Source: GCA-020345945 sp964596985
GTDB taxonomy: Archaea > Thermoproteota > Bathyarchaeia > RBG-16-48-13 > GCA-020345945
Assembly: GCA_964596985.1 (NCBI GenBank)
Contig: CAZQWG010000003.1
Location: forward strand, 186,001-250,000
Direction: 5' to 3'
Length of the DNA: 64,000 nt
Both the position numbers and the translations under genes were made by a program. Within the stretch, counting starts at the first letter, position 1. Each line of letters starts with the position of its first letter. The notes beneath the pieces were generated by a model that saw nothing but the letters and a program-made list of their open reading frames with translations, searched no databases and was not told where the DNA came from. Below, one piece after another: positions 6,569 through 15,947 of this stretch.

Positions 6569-6770
6569 TCTTTCACCGGCTCAATCCACGTCTGCCAGTA
6601 TAACCCACGCCTAATAAGGATGGCATCTTCGCATCGTCAACCAGGCAGCTAAGGCTCATGGAGGTGTGCTCCCTGGGGACAGGTATAGGAGCCTTGGCAT
6701 TAGGCGCGTTATAGCGAGGCGATTCCCTTTTTACGTTCATAGATGCGTTATCTCAGGTCGTGAAACGGGT

Positions 6771-7220
6771 ATGGATGTACGTATGTCTCCTCGGGAGATG
6801 GAGGATTTCCTCTCGGAGAAGAATCTGGCGCGAATAGCAACCGTCAAACCCGACAATTCACCTCATGTGACTCCCGTCTGGTATCTATGGGAGGAGAACC
6901 AGCTTCTAGTCCCGATCGTGAAGGGTAGCGTGAAGGAGATCAATATCAAGCAGAACAGCAGGGTCGCCGTCACGGTTGACAGTGACGCCTCACCCCACCG
7001 GGCAGTAATCATCGAGGGCACAGCGACGATCGACGGGGAACTAAACGAAGAGGTGGAGAGAAGATTCTATCAGAAATACTTGAAGCCAGGGGATATAGAG
7101 AGGTATGCGGAATATGCGCACGCAACCTACCAGACACTCCTCATCAGGATACGTCCTGAGAGAATCATCTCGTGGGACTACGCAAGAGACGCATACCATA
7201 CACAGGGCAAGAGAACGTGA
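6771..7220 (+). CDS. PPOX-class flavin/F420-binding split-barrel protein
   Basis: A 149-residue pyridoxamine-5-phosphate-oxidase-like split beta-barrel. The segment NLARIATVKPDNSPHVTPVW is the hallmark first two strands of the family, with the strand-turn VPIVKGSVKEINIKQNSRVAV following; the C-terminal RPERIISWDY is also usual. Such proteins bind FMN, F420 or heme and many archaeal and actinobacterial ones are F420-dependent reductases; which cofactor is used here cannot be read. The start is ATG at MDVRMSPREMEDFLSE; the longer frame upstream is unlikely. Single gene, followed 64 bases later by a GNAT gene. Confidence 0.85.
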   Translation: MDVRMSPREMEDFLSEKNLARIATVKPDNSPHVTPVWYLWEENQLLVPIVKGSVKEINIKQNSRVAVTVDSDASPHRAVIIEGTATIDGELNEEVERRFYQKYLKPGDIERYAEYAHATYQTLLIRIRPERIISWDYARDAYHTQGKRT

Positions 7221-7284
7221 TGTGCATGCTATTACTGGGTTCAAGCGCTCCAGTCTCGATTGAAGGGTTTTAGGGGTCGGTACG

Positions 7285-8247
7285 GTGCCTGTAGATAGGA
7301 TAGTCGCCTACGACGAGATACCGGATAAAGAACAGGTATTCTTGAGCGGTCTTGCCTTCTCGCATTCTCCCCTGCCCGGTTTGATCGAGGAGGCAAGAAT
7401 CTTGGATGGGAGGCTTCCGAAGGAGTTCGCCTTCTTCGCTCTTGGAGAAGAGGGGGAGCTTCTGGGAAGGGCTGGGGTAGGATTCACCGAGGTTGATACG
7501 AGGGAAGGCAGGCTTCGGCTGGGTGTTATGTGGGGGGTGAGGACATCCCCCCGGGCAACCGAGGGCGGGGTTGCTAGGACTATCGCCAACCATGCCTACG
7601 AATACCTCAGGGCTATGGGGGTTGACGCGCTATCCCTGGGTGTTCTGAAGTACTCTGTTATCCGTCAACTGTATCGCAAGATGGGTTACCGCGAACTAGA
7701 CGAGGGGGTCAGGGCTACTGCTGCTAAATGGGCGGAGAAGAGGGATGCGCAAATGCTAGGCGGGTCAACCTATCGCCCGAGTGACGCAGACCAGGTCCAG
7801 GATGTCTTGGCTGAGTCCAACGAAGGGCTACTCGGTTATACCTGCCGGGAGAATGATTTCATCTCGAAACGATGCTTTCTCGGGGGATACAATCCCAGTA
7901 ACGTCTCGGTCTACAGGAAAGAGGGTGAGACAGTAGGGTACGCCGCCTTTCTCTCCAAGGGCCCGCTAGTCAGGATAGGCGAGATCCGGGCAGTCGACGA
8001 GGAGGCGTACCGGTCGATACTGGCAGAGATCGAGAATACGTTTGTAGGTCTGCCGGTTCAGATCTCCAACGGCTTCAGCACACGGGAGGGAAGGTGGCTG
8101 GTCGACGCCGGCTACTCGATTCAGCCCGGAGGCTACAGTACCCAGATGATGCATGGGCTTGGAAGACGATCCATAAAGGAGCTCAGAAGCATCCTAGGGT
8201 TAGAGGAAGACCGGTTCAGGCAGCAGACACTCTTCGACCTTTTCTAG
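7285..8247 (+). CDS. Tandem GNAT-like acetyltransferase
   Basis: A 320-residue protein. Residues about 1-150 form a GNAT-type domain: EFAFFALGEEGELLGRAGV, RLGVMWGVRTSPRATEGGVA as the acetyl-CoA loop (somewhat degenerate, lacking the Q-x-x-G-x-G form) and LYRKMGYRELD as the final motif. Residues about 165-300 look like a second, more decayed GNAT domain (YRPSDADQVQDVLAES, SVYRKEGETVGYAAFLSKGP). Two-domain proteins of this type include Eis and mycothiol-synthase-like enzymes. Start is GTG. The substrate is unknown. It precedes an M20 peptidase gene by 129 bases on the same strand. Confidence 0.7.
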   Translation: MPVDRIVAYDEIPDKEQVFLSGLAFSHSPLPGLIEEARILDGRLPKEFAFFALGEEGELLGRAGVGFTEVDTREGRLRLGVMWGVRTSPRATEGGVARTIANHAYEYLRAMGVDALSLGVLKYSVIRQLYRKMGYRELDEGVRATAAKWAEKRDAQMLGGSTYRPSDADQVQDVLAESNEGLLGYTCRENDFISKRCFLGGYNPSNVSVYRKEGETVGYAAFLSKGPLVRIGEIRAVDEEAYRSILAEIENTFVGLPVQISNGFSTREGRWLVDAGYSIQPGGYSTQMMHGLGRRSIKELRSILGLEEDRFRQQTLFDLF

Positions 8248-8376
8248 ATCATGATCTCGGGTCAGCTTTCTATCAAAACGGATTTAGCCCCGGTCCAAGG
8301 TATACTGTCTCCATAGTCTGCACCCGACTTCTTGACTATCGTCGGCATAAGCATGTACTGGGAGGAGCTTGTCTAG

Positions 8377-9555
8377 TTGGCTACAGTATTCTCGCGAGTA
8401 GATTCTTCTGAACTGATCTCAACCCTCAAGGAACTCATCAAGATCAACTCTGTAAATCCCTCACTGGTCCCAGGGGGTGTAGGCGAGGCTGAGATAGCCG
8501 CCTTTATAGCAGATTTTCTTGAGAGCATAGGCCTCGACGTAGAGCTGTATGAGGTCGAGAAGGATCGGCCTAACGTTATCGGAATCCTCCGGGGTAAAGG
8601 CTCCGGTCCCTCACTTATCTTGAACGGTCACATGGACACTGTTGGCGTTGAGGGAATGGTCGACCCTTTCACCCCGAGGGTCGACGGGAATAGGATCTAT
8701 GGTAGGGGATCTGCTGACATGAAGGGTGGTTTGGCCGCCATTCTCCACGCTGTGAAGGCTGTTGTCGACTCTGGGACGGATCTGGACGGGGACCTGGTCG
8801 TCGCATCAGTTGTGGACGAGGAGTATGCCAGCTTGGGGACGGAGAGCCTCATAAAATCTCTCAGGGCAGATGCGGCTGTCGTATGCGAATCTACTGGTCT
8901 CGAGATAGGGGTCGCACATAAGGGGTTCGTCTGGCTTGAAGTAGAAACTCGCGGTAGGGCGGCTCATGGAAGTCGGCCGAGAGAAGGGATCGACGCAATA
9001 GTGAAGATGGGTAGGTTCCTGGTCGAGCTTGACGACTTCGAAGCAAAGATCCTCTCGGGAAGAAGCCATAGGCTGCTCGGTCACCCGTCAGTACATGCCT
9101 CCATCATTGAGGGGGGGAGGGAGCTCAGTACGTATCCGGATCAGTGCAAACTGAAGTTGGAACGCAGGACTATCCCCGGGGAAAACCTTCGCCAGGTTGA
9201 ATCCGAGCTCCTCTCTATCCTAGAAAGGCTGTCAGGTAGTGACCCGGGATTCAAGGCTGACCTACGGACGATATTTGCAAGGGGCCCGTTCACCGTGTCT
9301 CCCGGAGAGAGGGTGGTCTGCGGTCTTAAGGAGGCAATCCTCAAGGTAATAGGGGCAGAACCCCAGTTTATCGGCAGCTACGGGTGGCTTGACTCAGAGA
9401 TAATTCAGAACGCAGGGGTTCCCACGGTCATATTCGGTCCCGGCGGGAAAGGCATGCACAGCACCGAGGAGTATGTCTACGCTGACCAGGTGGTGAAGAC
9501 GGCGATGGTCCTCTCTCAGCTCATCGCAGACTTCTGTAAGTGTCCTCCTCCATGA
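8377..9555 (+). CDS. M20 family metallopeptidase (ArgE/DapE/ACY1 type)
   Basis: A 392-residue di-zinc deacylase/peptidase. Metal ligands and catalytic residues are visible: LNGHMDTVGVEG (His, and Asp two residues on), YGRGSADMKGGLA (bridging Asp), SVVDEEYASLGT (catalytic Glu and metal Glu), and the last His in GKGMHSTEEYVY. The lid/dimerisation domain lies about residues 180-290 (HKGFVWLEVETRGRAAHGSR). Family members release amino acids from N-acyl amino acids or small peptides. TTG start, short leader. Length is normal. The exact substrate (N-acetylornithine, succinyl-DAP or an acyl amino acid) cannot be told from sequence alone. Confidence 0.9.
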   Translation: MATVFSRVDSSELISTLKELIKINSVNPSLVPGGVGEAEIAAFIADFLESIGLDVELYEVEKDRPNVIGILRGKGSGPSLILNGHMDTVGVEGMVDPFTPRVDGNRIYGRGSADMKGGLAAILHAVKAVVDSGTDLDGDLVVASVVDEEYASLGTESLIKSLRADAAVVCESTGLEIGVAHKGFVWLEVETRGRAAHGSRPREGIDAIVKMGRFLVELDDFEAKILSGRSHRLLGHPSVHASIIEGGRELSTYPDQCKLKLERRTIPGENLRQVESELLSILERLSGSDPGFKADLRTIFARGPFTVSPGERVVCGLKEAILKVIGAEPQFIGSYGWLDSEIIQNAGVPTVIFGPGGKGMHSTEEYVYADQVVKTAMVLSQLIADFCKCPPP

Positions 9556-9618
9556 TGATGGGGGTCCACCTGTTGTTCGTCACAGGTCATATCGACTCGG
9601 ACCCCGCTCAGGGATTGT

Positions 9619-12279
9619 TCAGCCGGTTTCTCTGAGGGTCTCGATTATACTGAATCGTATTGCACGGTAGGTTGGGTAGATGGAGCCTAGAATACTCGTG
9701 GTGAAGGCGCTGATCGCTGCTATCCGCAATGGGTTGATGGGGAAGAAGTAGATCATGTCGAATCCGTATAGGCTTATCCACTCCAGCATTAAGAGGTAGA
9801 TCCTGTGGGAGATTGGGACGCTGATTGCGTAGCCGAGGAGGGCCACTGCGGCTGCTTCTCCCAGCATCAGGGTTGCCAGCTGCCCGTTGGAGCATCCTAT
9901 CGACCTTAGGATCGCGGTCTCCCTCTTTCTCTCGTCGACGTTCATGGTGGTCGTCGCGGTGACTCCGAGGATGCAGATTAGGAATCCGGATACCTCCATG
10001 ATGCTGAAGAGGGCCAGCTCATGCTGCATGTCTTCCTTTACCTCTTCGAGTAGGTCTTCGCGGGTTATTACGCCCAGGGAGTATCTTCCTGCGAAGCGTG
10101 CCTGTATCTCCTCTTTGATAAGGGTGAGTTGGTCCTTGTACTCGTCTCTCGCCTCGACAAAGAAGGATGTGGCGTAGTCGCCTATCTGACCGAACTGCTC
10201 GGTGAGGGTGCTGTAGGATACGTAGCATGGGTCTCCCAGGCTTGGGGCGCCGAAGCTGAGTATGGAGCTGGGGTGGGTCTCGGCGATGCCAATAACCCTG
10301 AAGCTTCTCCAGGTAGGCACGTAGAAGATGAGTCCTGCGGCGGCGACTCGTCTAGCTGATAGTATCTCGACGGTGCTGCCTACTGTAAGGTTTCCCATAG
10401 AGGTGGCTACGGGGCGGGAGAGGATCACGGTGTCGGGTTGCATCAGCCTGTAGTAGACGCCGTCTGGGGTGTCCTGGCTCAACTGGATGTCTACGACCTT
10501 CGGGAAGTAGCGGACGTCGATACCCATCATCGGCGCGGAGTAGTTGCCTGCCTTACCGTCAGTAGTCTTGAGTCTCGTCTCGAAGGAGATGGTTCCTGCC
10601 GCGTATTTGACGTAGCTTCCTCCACCGATGGCTGCGATCTTCTTGTAGAGGTTGGCTGGGACCTTCTCTTCGCTGAAGACGACTATATCGGCTGGGAACA
10701 GGCGTTCCAGGTTTTCTCCGAGGCTTATGTCCATGGACGCCGTTATAGACGAGACTATGAGGTAGAGTGTGAGGGCTGTGCATATCAGGGATAGGCTTAC
10801 AGCCGTCCTGGTGGTGTTCCTTGCTATGCTCCTAGACATCAGGGACCCAAGCCTCCCCAGGAAGGATTGGGAGATGTATCCCCAGAGTGCCGCGTAGATC
10901 TTGAGGAACCCTACAGCTAGGGCGATCCCTCCGAGAAGGAAGGCTGGGACGGACATCATCGCGAGGAAGTTTCCGGTCGCCTGAACGTCTGATGCCTTGT
11001 CTCCTGCCCATAGTAGAAGTAGCCCTGACGCCGCAGAGAATATGGGCAGCCACCTCTCCTCCGCTCTAGATACGCCTCTCCGCACCGCGGAGACGATGGT
11101 CTCTCGGGACGCCATAAGAGAGGGGATGGCGGAGGCGAGGGTCGTGACCAAGGGGCCGATCAAGATCCCTGCATAGATGTAGTTGTAGCTGAGGGTTATC
11201 TTCGTATACTCGGTCGAGGGGGCGGTCTGGGGGTTCGTGAGGACGAAGTTTGCGGCTGGGAAGATGATGACCCCGGCCATCCGTCTTGCTGACTCGATTC
11301 CGATAGGGGTTCCGAGGAGGCTTGCGGCGGCTCCAAGGATCATGCCTTCGACGATGAGCATGCTGAAGATCTGTTTTCTGGTCATACCGATTGCCCGGAG
11401 CGCTCCTATCTCGAAGACGCGGTTCTTCGTGTTCATATACTGCATGTCGAAGATTACGACTACCGCGATTGTGAAGACTAGGACCGTGAGGAATGACATG
11501 TCTAGGGAGTAGCCTTCCATCAGCCGGTCGATCTGATGCATCAACTGTTGTTTTGCCCCGGATACTCGGTATCTGGGGCCTAGCTCCGTCTCAAGCTTCT
11601 CAGCTACCTGGCTGACTTCCCTGAAGTCTCTTGTCTTGGCGATTATGGATGTGTATCTTCCGTAGGCTTTGAAGATCCCCTGTGCCGACGGGAGGTCGAG
11701 GTAGAGTCTCCTGCCGACCTCGCCGACTCCTTTGACTAGTGGGGGAGGGTGGTAGACGCCGGCTACCTTTAGGTCGTAGTATTCTCCTAGGACTCGGATC
11801 TTCAGGGTGTCGCCTTCGCTCAGGCCGAATCGGCTGTCGACGACTGCCCGGCTTCCGGTGAGGATTTTGATGCCTGTTATCTTTGTGTATCTCTCATCTA
11901 CGTAGTCGTAGTCGCCTTGAGCCACTCCGATTACGTTCACCTCTTCTATCTCCTCTTGTTGACCGGTCTGGTTCCAGTAGTAGATGGTTCCTTGACCTGT
12001 GACTCTCCCGGCTGCTTGAGTGACGTTCTCTACGGATCTTACGCGTGGGAGTGCCTCTGTTGGGAAGGACCTTCCGACTGCGGAAGTTACGGTGATGTCG
12101 ACGTTTCCTGTTGCACGGATGACGAGTTCCCTGAAGTTGTTTGTAGCGTTCTCTATTGCTGTACCGAGGGATACGAGGAGAATTACGCCTAGCAGGACTC
12201 CTATGAATGAGAGCAGGTTCCTTCTCTTTCTTCGGGTAAGGTTCCTTAAGGCAAGTCGTAGGACTATGGGCAGCGGCAC
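9619..12279 (-). CDS. ABC transporter permease, FtsX/MacB type, no adjacent ATPase
   Basis: An 886-residue membrane protein with two FtsX-like permease units. TM1 (about residues 20-43, FIGVLLGVILLVSLGT) is followed by a large extracytoplasmic domain, three TMs (around 270-380, with AVVVIFDMQYMNTKNRVFEI and the coupling-helix motif IGALRAIGMTRKQ), a middle pair of TMs, a second extracytoplasmic domain, and a last three-TM unit (ETAILRSIGCSNGQLATLML). MacB/LolCE-type permeases move lipids, peptides or drugs outward using periplasmic conformational work. The sequence is closely related over its whole length to the permease at 56170, but unlike that copy no ATPase gene adjoins it. A perfect palindrome lies just upstream. 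Confidence 0.88.
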   Translation of the reverse strand: MPLPIVLRLALRNLTRRKRRNLLSFIGVLLGVILLVSLGTAIENATNNFRELVIRATGNVDITVTSAVGRSFPTEALPRVRSVENVTQAAGRVTGQGTIYYWNQTGQQEEIEEVNVIGVAQGDYDYVDERYTKITGIKILTGSRAVVDSRFGLSEGDTLKIRVLGEYYDLKVAGVYHPPPLVKGVGEVGRRLYLDLPSAQGIFKAYGRYTSIIAKTRDFREVSQVAEKLETELGPRYRVSGAKQQLMHQIDRLMEGYSLDMSFLTVLVFTIAVVVIFDMQYMNTKNRVFEIGALRAIGMTRKQIFSMLIVEGMILGAAASLLGTPIGIESARRMAGVIIFPAANFVLTNPQTAPSTEYTKITLSYNYIYAGILIGPLVTTLASAIPSLMASRETIVSAVRRGVSRAEERWLPIFSAASGLLLLWAGDKASDVQATGNFLAMMSVPAFLLGGIALAVGFLKIYAALWGYISQSFLGRLGSLMSRSIARNTTRTAVSLSLICTALTLYLIVSSITASMDISLGENLERLFPADIVVFSEEKVPANLYKKIAAIGGGSYVKYAAGTISFETRLKTTDGKAGNYSAPMMGIDVRYFPKVVDIQLSQDTPDGVYYRLMQPDTVILSRPVATSMGNLTVGSTVEILSARRVAAAGLIFYVPTWRSFRVIGIAETHPSSILSFGAPSLGDPCYVSYSTLTEQFGQIGDYATSFFVEARDEYKDQLTLIKEEIQARFAGRYSLGVITREDLLEEVKEDMQHELALFSIMEVSGFLICILGVTATTTMNVDERKRETAILRSIGCSNGQLATLMLGEAAAVALLGYAISVPISHRIYLLMLEWISLYGFDMIYFFPINPLRIAAISAFTTSILGSIYPTYRAIRFSIIETLRETG

Positions 12280-12296
12280 AACATTCGACCTCTACG

Positions 12297-12315
12297 GGAG
12301 AGAACGGTTCTCTCC
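12297..12315 (-). promoter_or_regulatory. 19-bp palindrome upstream of the orphan permease
   Basis: GGAGAGAAC-G-GTTCTCTCC is a perfect 9-bp inverted repeat with a one-base centre, ending 18 bases before the permease start. A TATA-like CATATACAT lies about 30 bases further upstream. Its place between promoter and start codon suits an operator or a hairpin in the leader that affects translation. Confidence 0.55.
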
Positions 12316-12566
12316 TTCACGATAGATACGTTGTTTGTCGTGGGATGTATATGGGGGTATTCTTCTAGGTAGGGGCGCGTTGCTTTGACGCCGGGTCTCT
12401 GCACTCACATAGTTGTGGGCGCTACCGTAGAGGTAAGTCTGGGATTCCCGGGGACCTGTCGGGTTGTCGGTGTTGGAGGGCATGTTAGGGTTCCTGGTGG
12501 TTCAGCGGTGCTTATATAGTATTACAATTAACGTATTACGGGGGATGTGTTACGAGCAGTGTCACG

Positions 12567-12779
12567 GTGACAGCCAGGATCCCGAAGGAGCTAAAGGAGG
12601 CTCTCAGCCGCTACGGGGTAAACGTGAGCGAGGTAGTGAGGAGGGCCCTAGAAGAGGAGGCGCGGTGCCGGAGGCGTCAGGAGCTGAAGGGAGCGGCGGA
12701 GGATCTAGGAGGGTTCTTCGCAGACATACCCAAGAAGGAGCTGGTTCAGGGTGTTAGGGAGACGCGGGAGGCGCGATAG
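12567..12779 (+). CDS. vapB: VapB-type antitoxin (ribbon-helix-helix-like)
   Basis: A 70-residue protein: VTARIPKELKEALSRYGVNV then SEVVRRALEEEARCRRRQEL, the strand-helix-helix pattern of archaeal CopG/VapB antitoxins, followed by a tail FADIPKKELVQGVRETRE that should bind the toxin. GTG start; the frame stays open upstream without a good start codon. A TATA-like CTTATATAGT (near 12508) and two direct GTATTAC repeats precede it. The stop overlaps the GTG of the PIN gene by one base. Confidence 0.85.
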   Translation: MTARIPKELKEALSRYGVNVSEVVRRALEEEARCRRRQELKGAAEDLGGFFADIPKKELVQGVRETREAR

Positions 12780-13192
12780 TGTACCTCCTCGACTCCAGTG
12801 CCATAGCGCTGGTCCTAGGAGAACTCAAGGGGGAGGCGGTCAAGACCCTGGACGGCAAGATAACACTCGATCTTGCCCGGTATGAGCTGGGCAACGTGAT
12901 ATGGAAGCAGTGCGTTCTCGAAGGCCGGCTAAGCCTTGAGGAAGCGGTCGACAGGGCTGGGAGCCTGGCGAAGATACTTGAGCTCTTGGAGGTCAGGCGT
13001 CTGCACTCGGTTGAGAGCCTTGAGGGTGTGATGAAGCTTGCCGTGGAGCTGGGGTCGACATTCTACGATGCGGCGTACCTCTACTCGGCTAAGGAGGGTC
13101 AGCTGACCTTCGTGACGGAAGACAGAGAACTCGTGGAGAAGGCGTCTCTGATCAACGTCGAGACCATGCCTACGAGCAAGCTAGTAACATAG
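12779..13192 (+). CDS. vapC: PIN-domain ribonuclease toxin (VapC)
   Basis: A 137-residue PIN domain with Asp in LLDSSAIALVL, Glu in ARYELGNVIWK, Asp in TFYDAAYLYSA and Asp in VTEDREL, i.e. all four canonical acidic positions. GTG start overlapping the antitoxin stop. It is of the short archaeal type in which a Y-D-A-A-Y segment follows the central helix. The toxin should cleave RNA when VapB is degraded. Immediately downstream, after 86 bases, is a Fe-S nuclease gene that is probably a separate unit. Confidence 0.9.
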   Translation: MYLLDSSAIALVLGELKGEAVKTLDGKITLDLARYELGNVIWKQCVLEGRLSLEEAVDRAGSLAKILELLEVRRLHSVESLEGVMKLAVELGSTFYDAAYLYSAKEGQLTFVTEDRELVEKASLINVETMPTSKLVT

Positions 13193-13278
13193 CATCGAGA
13201 CCGTAATGGCGTTGGTGTACCCGTCTTGCGCGAGGATTGTGTGTAAGCGCAACGTGCACAATCAGGTGAACGTGGACT

Positions 13279-14181
13279 ATGGCGTCGAATCGCCTCGAAG
13301 AATCAGGGATGAACCGGATCGGGGTTACTACCCTATGCAGCCAGTTGTGGTGTGAGATGCAGACCGAACTTGACCTCCGATACGGGAAGAAGCGGACCGA
13401 GACCATGGTCCAGGGAGGCAAACGGCACCGGGAACTGCACGAGGAGGTTGCCTACCTCGTTCCCGTTGAGACGAGGACCATGGCTGATCACGTCGCGGTC
13501 CTCTTTCAAAACATGGCTACAGACCTGTCCCGGCTGCTCCGAGAAGGGTTGACCCGTGAACTCTTTGTGATGGGTTCGATTCCTCCTCTACGGGTTATTG
13601 GGCAGATCGATGAGCTAGTACTCCGGGATGGGGAGGTCTTCATCCGGGATTATAAGACCCGCCGGACCCCTCGGCTCCCATCGCGTTGGCAGCAGAGATG
13701 TGAAGAGATGCAACTGATGTTCTACCACCGACTGCTCTCAGAGATCGCCTGCGGGGAATTCACTCTCGACGATGCCCTAGGATTCTTCGATCTGGACCGT
13801 AACGACTCTATCAGCGGCAGCTTCCTCTCAACGATCTCCGCGGAAGGGTTACAGCTCCACTCTTATAACGCATCAGAGATAGGGGAACAGGCCTTCAGCC
13901 TTGCGGCACGCCTTCCACCGATCTCAGAGAGGTTCGCCGTAACCTATGAGCATCAAGAGTCCAAGAAACGTATCGGGGAACACGTCTTCACGCTTGATGA
14001 TCCCAGATTCTCAAGAGAACTGGGGTTCATCCTCGAGTACTGGCGGGGTGAGAGGGAAGCCATACCGGTCGGCGAGAGTAATCGTTGGAAATGCAGGTTC
14101 TGCGAACATGTCTCCAGATGCCCGGTCTGGCTCGTCGAAGAGCAACCTGCTGAGACTGGTGAGAGCCGGGGATCAAGCTAG
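13279..14181 (+). CDS. EXO5/Cas4-like PD-(D/E)XK exonuclease with Fe-S cluster
   Basis: A 300-residue nuclease resembling eukaryotic EXO5 (Dem1) and the Cas4/AddB superfamily. The four cluster cysteines are split, one in VTTLCSQLWCEMQ near residue 20 and three in KCRFCEHVSRCPVW near residues 272-284. The nuclease core shows His in GGKRHRELHEEV, Asp in VIGQIDELVL, and the Asp-x-Lys pair in IRDYKTRR. Enzymes of this family degrade single-stranded DNA from an end. The gene is not near any cas gene, so a repair role is more likely than CRISPR adaptation. ATG start, single gene, normal length. Confidence 0.85.
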   Translation: MASNRLEESGMNRIGVTTLCSQLWCEMQTELDLRYGKKRTETMVQGGKRHRELHEEVAYLVPVETRTMADHVAVLFQNMATDLSRLLREGLTRELFVMGSIPPLRVIGQIDELVLRDGEVFIRDYKTRRTPRLPSRWQQRCEEMQLMFYHRLLSEIACGEFTLDDALGFFDLDRNDSISGSFLSTISAEGLQLHSYNASEIGEQAFSLAARLPPISERFAVTYEHQESKKRIGEHVFTLDDPRFSRELGFILEYWRGEREAIPVGESNRWKCRFCEHVSRCPVWLVEEQPAETGESRGSS

Positions 14182-14289
14182 GCTGGCACCGCCCAACTGC
14201 AGATTGCGGTTGGCTGAATCGGTGCAGGCAGGCTTCTTGCTTGTGTTCAGGGTTTGAGGGTGTTGGTCTGAGGAGAAGTGTCTACAATG

Positions 14290-14880
14290 TTATGCTGGTC
14301 CTAAGTGTATGGTGAATTTGCATTCCTTGGCTCCGGATATGGTTGACTGCATGAGTTCGACCTTCACCTTTCTCTCGAGTACTGTCTCCCAGTACTTCTC
14401 TACGAATCCTTTTGAGCAGTTGCAGTATGTGATCGGTGCTGTCTGGTCTTGGGGTAGTCCTCTTAGGAGGCTGCAGTAGCATCTGAGCCCTTCTCTGAAT
14501 GAGCTTGGTGTGTAATAGTAGTGTAGGGTGTCTCCTTTTCTCTTGAGTCTCGTTCCCTTCGGCGGGTTCTTCTCCTCTGCTTTCAGGAAGTCGTCTATGC
14601 TATCGTATTCTCCTCTCCTCTTTGCTGCTGCTGTGATGGGTCTCTTGTTTATCTCTGCGCAGTTTCGGCCGAGGGTTACCATGATCGTGGTCCTGGTCTC
14701 CTCGTCAAGCGTCTCGTCCATCTTCTCCATGGCGCCTTTGACCCAGAGGGCTACCTTCTCCGGTTTGGAGGAGTTACTGATCTCCCCGATTCCTTCTGTG
14801 ATCCCTCTCTTCGCCTTCTCTCCGGCGATCTTGCCTATGGTCCTCTCAAACTCTTTTAATGGTCCGGTATAGTCGGGCAT
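14290..14880 (-). CDS. Cys-rich conserved protein, DUF6144/ATC-hydrolase-like
   Basis: A 196-residue soluble protein. Features: a helical N-terminal half (EFERTIGKIAGEKAKRGITE), a TLGRNCAEIN motif near residue 72, and a C-terminal half with GLRCYCSLLRGLPQ, YCNCSKGFVEKYWETVLER and a closing GAKECKFTIHL. The pattern of C-x-C pairs with a final G-x-x-x-C-x-F-x-I strand resembles DUF6144 and L-2-amino-thiazoline-4-carboxylate hydrolase-like proteins; the assignment is from memory and tentative. The paired cysteines could bind a metal or Fe-S cluster. Standalone gene with a short upstream AT-rich promoter. Confidence 0.55.
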   Translation of the reverse strand: MPDYTGPLKEFERTIGKIAGEKAKRGITEGIGEISNSSKPEKVALWVKGAMEKMDETLDEETRTTIMVTLGRNCAEINKRPITAAAKRRGEYDSIDDFLKAEEKNPPKGTRLKRKGDTLHYYYTPSSFREGLRCYCSLLRGLPQDQTAPITYCNCSKGFVEKYWETVLERKVKVELMQSTISGAKECKFTIHLGPA

Positions 14881-15068
14881 CTTTACTCCCCTTACTACCG
14901 TAAATAATGAAGTTACCTGCCTAGTTGAACGTTCCTACTATCACAGCATCATTCAGTAGAATGGACTATATTCACTGGTTGACTATGGTGAATTCAGGTA
15001 TCAGTAGAAGTCGGTAAAGATAACAAGGGTTTACAGGTGATCGGTGGATCGCCTTTTGAGGTATAGTC

Positions 15069-15812
15069 TTGAAGCAGCCAACTGTAGAGACTTTCGAACT
15101 CAACGGTAGGAGACTCAAGGTCTCTGTAAGATTGAGTGAGAGGGCACGAAAGACCATCAGTTTCCGGTTTGAGACAGAGGAGGAGCTGGTCGTCACCCTT
15201 CCGATGGGGAAAGGCGTAGATATCGGATCTTTCCTGCTGAAACACAGGAGAAGTCTCTCGAAGAGGTACGAAGCCTATCTATCTAAACAGAGGATACTAC
15301 AAGACGATACGATTCTCTTCAAGGGTAAACCCTATCGCGTCAAAGTCAAGAGAACCGAGTCCCACTGTAATGCCCCTGTGATCCTAGAGGGCGAATCGAT
15401 AATTATCTGTGCGGTTGGACGGGGACATCCCGTATTGCTGCTGAAGCAGTGGCTTATAGAAGAGACGAGGGAACTCGTAAGGGGAGTGGTTGCGAAGTAT
15501 TCGGGCAGTCTGGGCATGAATCCTGAGAGGGTCTCTGTTAGGGATACGAGTAGATGGGGGTACTGTAAGGGGAACGGTAAGATCGTCTATAACTGGCAGA
15601 TCCTAGCCCTGCCTCCTAGACTGGCTGAGTACGTCATCCTACACGAGATAGTTCATCTCTCAGAATTCAACCATCAGAGGGGATTCTATTCCAGACTAGG
15701 GAATATAATCCCCGACTATAAACAGAGGCAACAAGACCTCAAACGGTATTCCCTCGTCGACTCCATCTTCGAGCTTTCAAGTCACATTAGCCAAGCTACA
15801 CAGGATGCCTGA
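15069..15812 (+). CDS. YgjP/SprT-like zinc metalloprotease (M48-type, DUF45)
   Basis: A 247-residue protein with the DUF45/YgjP layout: a beta-rich N-terminal domain (KVSVRLSERARKTISFRFET), the conserved RDTSRWGYCKGNGKIVYNWQ segment near residues 158-177, and the zinc motif LHEIVHLSEFNHQRGFY near 192-208 giving HExxH plus a downstream His. YgjP proteins are bound to nucleotide metabolism or DNA-repair functions in different lineages, often beside type I restriction genes; no such genes are here. TTG start. Normal family length. Confidence 0.88.
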   Translation: MKQPTVETFELNGRRLKVSVRLSERARKTISFRFETEEELVVTLPMGKGVDIGSFLLKHRRSLSKRYEAYLSKQRILQDDTILFKGKPYRVKVKRTESHCNAPVILEGESIIICAVGRGHPVLLLKQWLIEETRELVRGVVAKYSGSLGMNPERVSVRDTSRWGYCKGNGKIVYNWQILALPPRLAEYVILHEIVHLSEFNHQRGFYSRLGNIIPDYKQRQQDLKRYSLVDSIFELSSHISQATQDA

Positions 15813-15947
15813 GCGTTGGGTCTTCGATAAGACGGCGCGGATATCTGTCCCACCAAGATAATGAAGTCCTTAATCTCAGTTGATTACATTGACCGTCGCG
15901 TAACCTATTTAGCCTACTCCCCCTGACTCGGATCTGGGAATGGTGAT

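Noticed and set aside
6377..6652. Plus-strand 91-residue frame
   Set aside because: It lies antisense to the Cys/His-rich minus-strand gene and its Cys-rich look is only a shadow of that gene; no family features or ribosome site.
12464..12757. Plus-strand 97-residue frame overlapping the vapB gene
   Set aside because: Gly/Arg-rich out-of-frame reading of the RHH antitoxin; the antitoxin frame is clearly the coding one.
13279..14181. Cas4 of a CRISPR system
   Set aside because: Cas4-like Fe-S nuclease motifs are present, but the N-terminal pattern is EXO5-like and there is no cas gene or repeat array in the window.
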